Source: Phycisphaerales bacterium (GTDB lineage: Bacteria; Planctomycetota; Phycisphaerae; Phycisphaerales; SM1A02). Taken from it: 10,226 nt of DNA. A program made the position numbers and the translations under genes. Of the stretch, positions 7,054-10,226 are shown piece after piece. Each line of letters starts with the position of its first letter. Positions within the stretch are counted from its first letter, which is position 1. The DNA is taken from NCBI GenBank assembly GCA_007127615.1, contig SKZB01000217.1, forward strand, positions 1 to 10,226. Direction: 5' to 3'. The notes beneath the pieces are model-generated. The model did not search any database and was not told where the DNA came from. It was given only the letters and a program-made list of their open reading frames with translations.

Positions 7054-7249
7054 CACGAATTCGGCGAGACGCTCACTCTGTCCTGCGCGATCGAACGACG
7101 AATCCACTTGACCTACGCGTGATTAATGCGGCGAAGCGAGAACGTGCCTCGCTCACATTCACCGTTTGCGCGATTTCGCCATTCAGTCTATGTTCTGCAG
7201 ACGTTAAAGACTGCGAACCCATATCAATGCCCCCACCGCCCGCGATTTG

Positions 7250-7359
7250 GCGCACGACATCACCGATCGTGCGCATCCTTTCCGCATCAGAATCGGCCAT
7301 CGTGATCCCGAACTCGCCCTCGACCTCTCCATCAGGAGTTCAACGCCGTCAAGGCCCAT
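7250..7359 (-). pseudogene. Frameshifted acyl-carrier-protein-like remnant
   Basis: Seven nt after the paaA stop an ATG (7359) begins MGLDGVELLME in one frame; the next frame continues VEGEFGITMADSDAERMRTI then GDVVRQIAGGG. Joined, this reads as the helix II-III part of an acyl carrier protein (family pattern LGLDSxELVMxxEExFGIxIPDxDAExxxTVGDxV). The join needs removal of two bases from GAGAGGTC (an extra AG on the minus strand near 7326), consistent with a dinucleotide slippage. The phosphopantetheine-bearing Ser is replaced by Gly (D-G-V-E), so even the repaired protein would not carry an acyl group by the normal route. After about 7250 the similarity stops; the second frame stays open to 7073 with unfamiliar sequence, and could be read as a 75-aa protein from an ATG at 7300. 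A working gene from that inner start is possible but unlikely. Confidence 0.5.
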
Positions 7360-7366
7360 GTCTGCC

Positions 7367-8389
7367 TCACGCCGCCGGCGGTGTGCTGATTTCGCCGCCG
7401 GCGACCGCGCGGCGGACCCATTGGCCCTGCTCGTAGCTCATCCGGCGAAGCGCGAGGCGCTGCTGGTTGCACGGCCCGTGGCCCCGGATCACGCGGAAGA
7501 ACTCATCCCAGTTCGGCTCGGTGAAACCCCAGTCGCCGGTCTCCGGATCCTTCACGCACTTTGTATCCGGCTTCCGGGAGAGCACGATGCCTTCATCGTT
7601 CTTCTCGGTCACGTGAATCCGGAGGCCGAGATCGATCGCGGCCGGGGCGAAACGGTTGACGAAGCGGCGACGGAGTTCATCGTTCTTGACCGTCTTCATC
7701 CGCCAGCGCATGGGCGGAAGTTCTTCCGCATTGGGCTTATCCGGCGGACCGAAGAACATCAGCGACGGTTCCCACCAGCGATCGAACGCCTCCTGGGCCA
7801 TCTCCTTCTGTTTCTTGGTGCCGCTCATGAGCGTGAGCACCATGTCCTCGCCGGAGCGGAAGTGGAACGCCTCTTCCATGTTGATACGCTTCATCGTGCG
7901 GACGTACGGTCCGTAGGCGCCGTCGGCGAGGGTCTTCTGGTTCATGATCGCGGCGCCGTCGATCAGCCACTGGATCATCGCGATGTCGCCCCAGGTCGGG
8001 GCGGGATAGTTGAACACATTGTGATACTTGGTCTTGCCGACGATGAGATCGCGCAGCATCTGATCGCGCGACTTGCCGAGATCCTGCGAGACGCGGTAGA
8101 GCATCTGGCCGTGGCCGACTTCATCCTGGACCTTGGCGGTCAGCGCGAGCTTCCGGCGGAGGGAGGGGGCGCGGGTGATCCATTCACCTTCGGGCAGCGC
8201 GCCGATGATCTCCGAATTGGCGTGATGCTCGGCCATTTTGAGCATGCCGACGCGGTAGGCCTGCGGCATCCAGTCATCGGCCTCGATGTGCTCGTTGCGG
8301 GCCATTCTGGCCTCGAACTCCGCGAGCTTTTCGGGGTCTTCCTTAATGTTGTGATCGACGTGCATGCCGATGTTGGAACTACCGGACAT
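7367..8389 (-). CDS. paaA: Phenylacetyl-CoA epoxidase catalytic subunit-like diiron protein
   Basis: A 340-residue PaaA-type protein. PaaA is the diiron catalytic subunit of the multicomponent 1,2-phenylacetyl-CoA epoxidase that starts aerobic phenylacetate breakdown. Visible diiron features are SEIIGALPEGEW with Glu60, DEVGHGQ giving Glu90-x2-His93, and NMEEAFHFRSGED giving Glu173-x2-His176, each in a helical setting as in ferritin-like oxygenases. It is about 30 residues longer than the E. coli enzyme (309 aa), mostly at the ends. The start has a good ribosome binding site, GGAG at 8398-8401, 8 nt from the ATG, inside a 22-bp element also found before the preceding gene. The upstream gene stops one nt before this ATG, so translation is probably coupled. 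No paaB, C, D or E gene is in the window: the next frame downstream is a decayed ACP-like sequence. Exact substrate is therefore inferred. Confidence 0.88.
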   Translation of the reverse strand: MSGSSNIGMHVDHNIKEDPEKLAEFEARMARNEHIEADDWMPQAYRVGMLKMAEHHANSEIIGALPEGEWITRAPSLRRKLALTAKVQDEVGHGQMLYRVSQDLGKSRDQMLRDLIVGKTKYHNVFNYPAPTWGDIAMIQWLIDGAAIMNQKTLADGAYGPYVRTMKRINMEEAFHFRSGEDMVLTLMSGTKKQKEMAQEAFDRWWEPSLMFFGPPDKPNAEELPPMRWRMKTVKNDELRRRFVNRFAPAAIDLGLRIHVTEKNDEGIVLSRKPDTKCVKDPETGDWGFTEPNWDEFFRVIRGHGPCNQQRLALRRMSYEQGQWVRRAVAGGEISTPPAA

Positions 8390-8407
8390 ATCAATCGCTC
8401 CTTTGGG
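8386..8407 (-). repeat. 22-bp stop/SD/start element, copy 1 (before paaA)
   Basis: On the minus strand this reads CCCAAAGGAGCGATTGATAT plus GT, holding the ribosome binding site, the stop codon of the upstream gene (8391-8393) and the paaA ATG (8387-8389). It matches the copy at 8714-8735 in 21 of 22 positions. It ties each pair of neighbours together for coupled translation. Confidence 0.85.
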
Positions 8408-8717
8408 ATGGATTCACCGCGGCGAGCACGGAGGGATTTTGAGTGACGAGTTTCCGTACTACGGAAAGCGTGCGAGTAAGTAGACGCATGTAGGCGATGT
8501 GCCCACAGATTGCCCCCAGAGTCAGTAGGCCTATCGCCGTTGTTTGCGCTCCACTCAGAAATCCATGGAGTATCATCGTGCCAATTCCGGCCGCAATCAT
8601 GAGTGTGGCGCCAATACACCCGATCACAGACAAGATCATAGAGAACGATGCACGCAATTGCCTGTCGTTTTCCTGCTGAGCAGCATTCAGCAATTGGATT
8701 TCTGATTTTGTGAACAT
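8391..8717 (-). CDS. Small two-TM membrane protein, paralogue of next gene
   Basis: A 108-residue protein with no known family that I recognise. It has a polar N-terminal helix (MFTKSEIQLLNAAQQENDRQ), a first membrane segment at about 24-50 and a second at about 58-79, then a basic helix (TRTLSVVRKL) and a polar tail ending QRSD. Both ends are predicted cytoplasmic. It shares layout and scattered residues with the gene upstream (T-x-SE, AA, RQ in the N-terminal helix; LGA in the second membrane segment; tail ending SD), so the two are probably paralogues. The ATG has GGGAG 8 nt upstream in a 22-bp element repeated before paaA. Its last codons (QRSD, stop) themselves form the paaA ribosome binding site. 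The DNA is less GC-rich than paaA. Function is unknown; position suggests co-expression with paaA. Confidence 0.72.
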   Translation of the reverse strand: MFTKSEIQLLNAAQQENDRQLRASFSMILSVIGCIGATLMIAAGIGTMILHGFLSGAQTTAIGLLTLGAICGHIAYMRLLTRTLSVVRKLVTQNPSVLAAVNPSQRSD

Positions 8718-8735
8718 ATCAATCGCTCCCTTGGG
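8714..8735 (-). repeat. 22-bp stop/SD/start element, copy 2
   Basis: Minus strand reads CCCAAGGGAGCGATTGATAT plus GT: ribosome binding site, stop codon of the gene above (8719-8721) and ATG of the gene below (8715-8717). It differs from the copy at 8386-8407 by one base. The distance between copies (328 bp) equals one small membrane gene, as expected from a tandem duplication of gene plus leader. Confidence 0.85.
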
Positions 8736-9021
8736 GGTCGATTCTGCCCTGATCGGGGGTCGTGGTCTGTTCTGCGAGTTTCTGGATCAGTTGATACATC
8801 CGAACCCGGTTACGCATCGCGATGACCGCCTGAGCGCCAAGTGCCACGAAAACGCCACCAAGCAGATACATGTATTCCGCGTGTGGCTCAAGGGTGGCGA
8901 ATCGCAGCCCGAGAAGCAGGCAGAAAGCAAGGACAAACCACATCGCCACCTTGGCTTGACGCTCGTATCTTCCGGAAGCGGCTTTACGAATCCGGGCTCG
9001 TTCAGATGATGTGAGTTCCAT
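8719..9021 (-). CDS. Small two-TM membrane protein, paralogue of next gene down
   Basis: A 100-residue protein, family not recognised. The N-terminal helix is basic (MELTSSERARIRKAASGRYE), followed by membrane segments at about 24-42 and 50-69, a basic linker (MRNRVRMYQLIQKL) and a polar tail ending PQGSD. Positively charged flanks place both ends in the cytoplasm by the positive-inside rule. Layout, length and tail match the 108-aa protein just downstream, so a diverged tandem duplicate is likely. The start has GGAG (9031-9034) 9 nt upstream. It begins 30 nt after hicB and its stop is one nt from the next ATG, so it sits in the middle of a single minus-strand unit. A role as an envelope partner of either neighbour is not shown by anything in the sequence. 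Confidence 0.72.
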   Translation of the reverse strand: MELTSSERARIRKAASGRYERQAKVAMWFVLAFCLLLGLRFATLEPHAEYMYLLGGVFVALGAQAVIAMRNRVRMYQLIQKLAEQTTTPDQGRIDPQGSD

Positions 9022-9051
9022 TGTTCTGTACTCCGGGAAGATGCGTCATGA

Positions 9052-9273
9052 TCATCCGACGTCGCGCATGGGTCGAACCCTTGGCGGAGGCAGCGGTCGA
9101 CCTTCTCGCTCGAAGCTTTGGATGACATCATCAATTGTCTCACACAATTCCGCATAGAGCCGCACGGGATCGTCTCCGTGGATGCCGGAAATGAGATCAG
9201 GACAGCGACCGATGTAGGTCTGATCCTCATCGCTCCATTCGATCCACTTGTGGTATTGGTCAATCAGTTTCAT
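9052..9273 (-). CDS. hicB: HicB-family antitoxin
   Basis: A 73-residue HicB-type antitoxin. HicB binds and blocks the HicA mRNA interferase, and often represses the shared promoter. The N-terminal partial RNase H-like fold is visible as WIEWSDEDQTYIGRCPDLIS followed by GIHGDDPVRLYAELCETIDD and VIQSF, a close match to the family pattern (Y-x(5)-E-x(3)-Y-x(3)-PDLPG ... G-x-T-x-EEA). After residue 58 only a short Pro/Arg-rich tail remains, so the usual C-terminal helix-turn-helix or ribbon-helix-helix DNA-binding part is missing; autoregulation may then need another protein or not occur. The ATG at 9273 lies inside the end of hicA, overlapping it by 14 nt, so translation is coupled; a TTG at 9279 is a less likely start. 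Confidence 0.88.
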   Translation of the reverse strand: MKLIDQYHKWIEWSDEDQTYIGRCPDLISGIHGDDPVRLYAELCETIDDVIQSFEREGRPLPPPRVRPMRDVG

Positions 9274-9469
9274 TGACAATCTCGATAGCCTGCTTCACCT
9301 GCTTTTCCTGATACCGTTTCGCATCGTCGTTCTTCTGGCCACTGATGGTCACGGCACCGGGATACCGCTCGTGCAAGAACTTCCTGTGTGATCCTTTCGC
9401 ACCGCCGTGAATCTCGCAGAAACCAGCCGCCTGTAAATCTCTGATCAGATCTCGTACTTTTCTCGGCAT
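9260..9469 (-). CDS. hicA: HicA-family toxin (mRNA interferase)
   Basis: A 69-residue HicA toxin, a double-stranded RNA-binding-fold ribonuclease that cleaves mRNA in a growth-arrest response and is held in check by HicB. The signature is intact: MPRKVRDLIRDLQAAGF (helix 1), then HGGAKGSHRKF with the catalytic His28 in the conserved GSH motif, a beta strand AVTISG, and a C-terminal helix (QVKQAIEIV). The ATG at 9469 is chosen since helix 1 starts there and AAGG lies about 8 nt upstream; a TTG at 9496 would add nine residues and overlap a hairpin. Toxin-first order is usual for hicAB. It follows a thiolase gene by 46 nt and precedes two small membrane protein genes. The active-site His suggests the toxin is functional. 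Confidence 0.9.
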   Translation of the reverse strand: MPRKVRDLIRDLQAAGFCEIHGGAKGSHRKFLHERYPGAVTISGQKNDDAKRYQEKQVKQAIEIVNETD

Positions 9470-9487
9470 GTCGCCGACCTTACTGTT

Positions 9488-9503
9488 CCCGGCCAAGGCC
9501 GGG
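9488..9503 (-). other. GC-rich hairpin between thiolase and hicA
   Basis: CCCGGCCAAGGCCGGG is a perfect inverted repeat (6-bp stem, 4-nt loop) starting 13 nt after the thiolase stop and ending 18 nt before the hicA ATG. No run of T follows, so it is not a canonical intrinsic terminator. It could reduce read-through into hicA, stabilise the thiolase mRNA end, or serve as a hicAB operator. Confidence 0.45.
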
Positions 9504-9515
9504 GCTATCTGTGTG

Positions 9516-10226
9516 TCAGTCGATCAATTCGAACACCGTTGCCAAACCCTGGCCGACGCCGATGCAGGCGGTAGCGATCCCGCGTTTCGCGCTGCGGCGC
9601 CGCATTTCGTGGATCAGCGTCGTCGTGATCCGAGCGCCGGAGCAGCCCAGCGGGTGGCCGATAGCGATCGCACCACCATTGACATTGACCCTCTCTTCGT
9701 CCAGGTCGAGATCGCGGATGCATGCCAGCGACTGAGCGGCAAAGGCCTCATTCAATTCTATCAGGTCGATGTTCGCCAGATCCACCCCTTCGCGTTCGAT
9801 CACTTTGCGAACGGCAAAGACCGGCCCGACGCCCATGTAGGCGGGATCGACGCCGGCGGAGGCGGAGGCCCCGATCCGGACCAGCGGCGTGAGGCCGTGC
9901 CGTTCGGCGAACCGGCGTTCGACGATCAGCAGGGCGGCCGCGCCGTCGTTGACGCCCGAGGAGTTACCCGCCGTCACCGTGCCGAGGTCATCGCTGGAAA
10001 ACACCGGCCGCAGCGTCGCGAGTTTCTCCAGCGGAGTGTCTGGCCGGGGATGCTCATCGGTCTCGAAAAGAACCGGATCACCCTTCCGCTGGGGGATCGA
10101 GACCGGAATGATCTCCTCCCGCCAGCGGCCGGCCTCCCGGGCAGCTTTCCACCGCTGCTGGCTCTGGTAGGCGAAGCGGTCCTGCTCCTCGCGCGAGATA
10201 TTCCATTTCCGCGCCACGTTCTCCGC
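9516..10226 (-). CDS. Thiolase (acetyl-CoA C-acyltransferase, PcaF/PaaJ-like), 5' end outside window
   Basis: The C-terminal 236 residues of a degradative thiolase; about 160 N-terminal residues, with the nucleophilic Cys, lie beyond the window. Thiolases split a 3-ketoacyl-CoA with CoA to give acetyl-CoA and a shortened acyl-CoA. Visible motifs in order: AENVARKWNISREEQD at the edge, GTVTAGNSSGVNDGAAA, YMGVGPVFAVRK, ELNEAFAAQS, GGAIAIGHPLGCSGAR (the catalytic His) and CIGVGQG (the acid/base Cys). CIGVGQG and MGVGPV, rather than the CxGGGxG of many FadA/biosynthetic thiolases, resemble 3-oxoadipyl-CoA thiolases (PcaF, PaaJ), which fits paaA on the same strand 1.1 kb downstream. A fatty-acid beta-oxidation thiolase cannot be excluded from this fragment. 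The stop is 46 nt before hicA. Confidence 0.93.
   Translation of the reverse strand, partial: AENVARKWNISREEQDRFAYQSQQRWKAAREAGRWREEIIPVSIPQRKGDPVLFETDEHPRPDTPLEKLATLRPVFSSDDLGTVTAGNSSGVNDGAAALLIVERRFAERHGLTPLVRIGASASAGVDPAYMGVGPVFAVRKVIEREGVDLANIDLIELNEAFAAQSLACIRDLDLDEERVNVNGGAIAIGHPLGCSGARITTTLIHEMRRRSAKRGIATACIGVGQGLATVFELID

Noticed and set aside
7131..7215. Integron attC-like or IS end (GCGAG...CTCGC small hairpin, GTTAAAG)
   Set aside because: Stem only 5 bp, the core does not fit GTTRRRY, and no integrase or cassette structure is present.
6744..7436. 230-codon plus-strand frame opposite the DUF6714-like gene
   Set aside because: Rich in Arg, Ser and Pro with no motif; the minus-strand frame has a coherent protein-like pattern.
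7247..8446. Open frame of 399 codons on the plus strand opposite paaA
   Set aside because: Composition artefact of the antisense frame; paaA has diiron motifs and a good ribosome binding site.
9488..9503. Rho-independent terminator after the thiolase
   Set aside because: Stem is present but no T-run follows, so only a hairpin is claimed.

Overview
The window looks like chromosomal DNA from a high-GC bacterium, most likely a planctomycete (Phycisphaerae-like). Three things suggest this. One membrane protein carries a CENCGYNLRGL...CPEC zinc-ribbon signature, common in that phylum. Several genes start without a Shine-Dalgarno but with a TACAAT-type -10 box a few bases upstream of the start codon. 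PurL is the large form (about 995 aa) that works with a separate PurQ. This is inference from sequence style, not a phylogenetic test.

Layout. (1) 1-798, minus: 5'-proximal two thirds of a homogentisate 1,2-dioxygenase (hmgA); the C-terminus lies outside the window. (2) 799-1119: divergent intergenic region with an hmgA -10 candidate, a 12-bp inverted repeat and a 12-bp-period direct repeat. (3) 1120-1329, plus: a dodecin (small flavin-binding protein). (4) 1408-4389 and 4430-5248, plus: purL (with an N-terminal PurS-like region) and purQ, the two parts of FGAM synthase of de novo purine synthesis. (5) 5304-6251, plus: zinc-ribbon polytopic membrane protein. (6) about 6252-7366: lower-GC scar region with a decayed PD-(D/E)XK nuclease-like fragment, one intact gene of unknown function (DUF6714-like) and a frameshifted acyl-carrier-protein-like remnant. 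(7) 7367-10226, minus: a gene train reading thiolase (partial), hicA, hicB, two related small two-TM proteins, then paaA (phenylacetyl-CoA epoxidase catalytic subunit).

Functional picture. The left end (hmgA) and right end (3-oxoadipyl-CoA-type thiolase, PaaA-like diiron oxygenase) belong to aromatic acid catabolism. The centre is a housekeeping purine locus. The thiolase and paaA are separated by a HicAB toxin-antitoxin pair and two small membrane proteins whose DNA is visibly less GC-rich. The last two gene junctions before paaA are near-identical copies of one 22-bp stop/Shine-Dalgarno/start element, which points to a tandem duplication. No RNA genes, CRISPR arrays or intact insertion sequences were seen.
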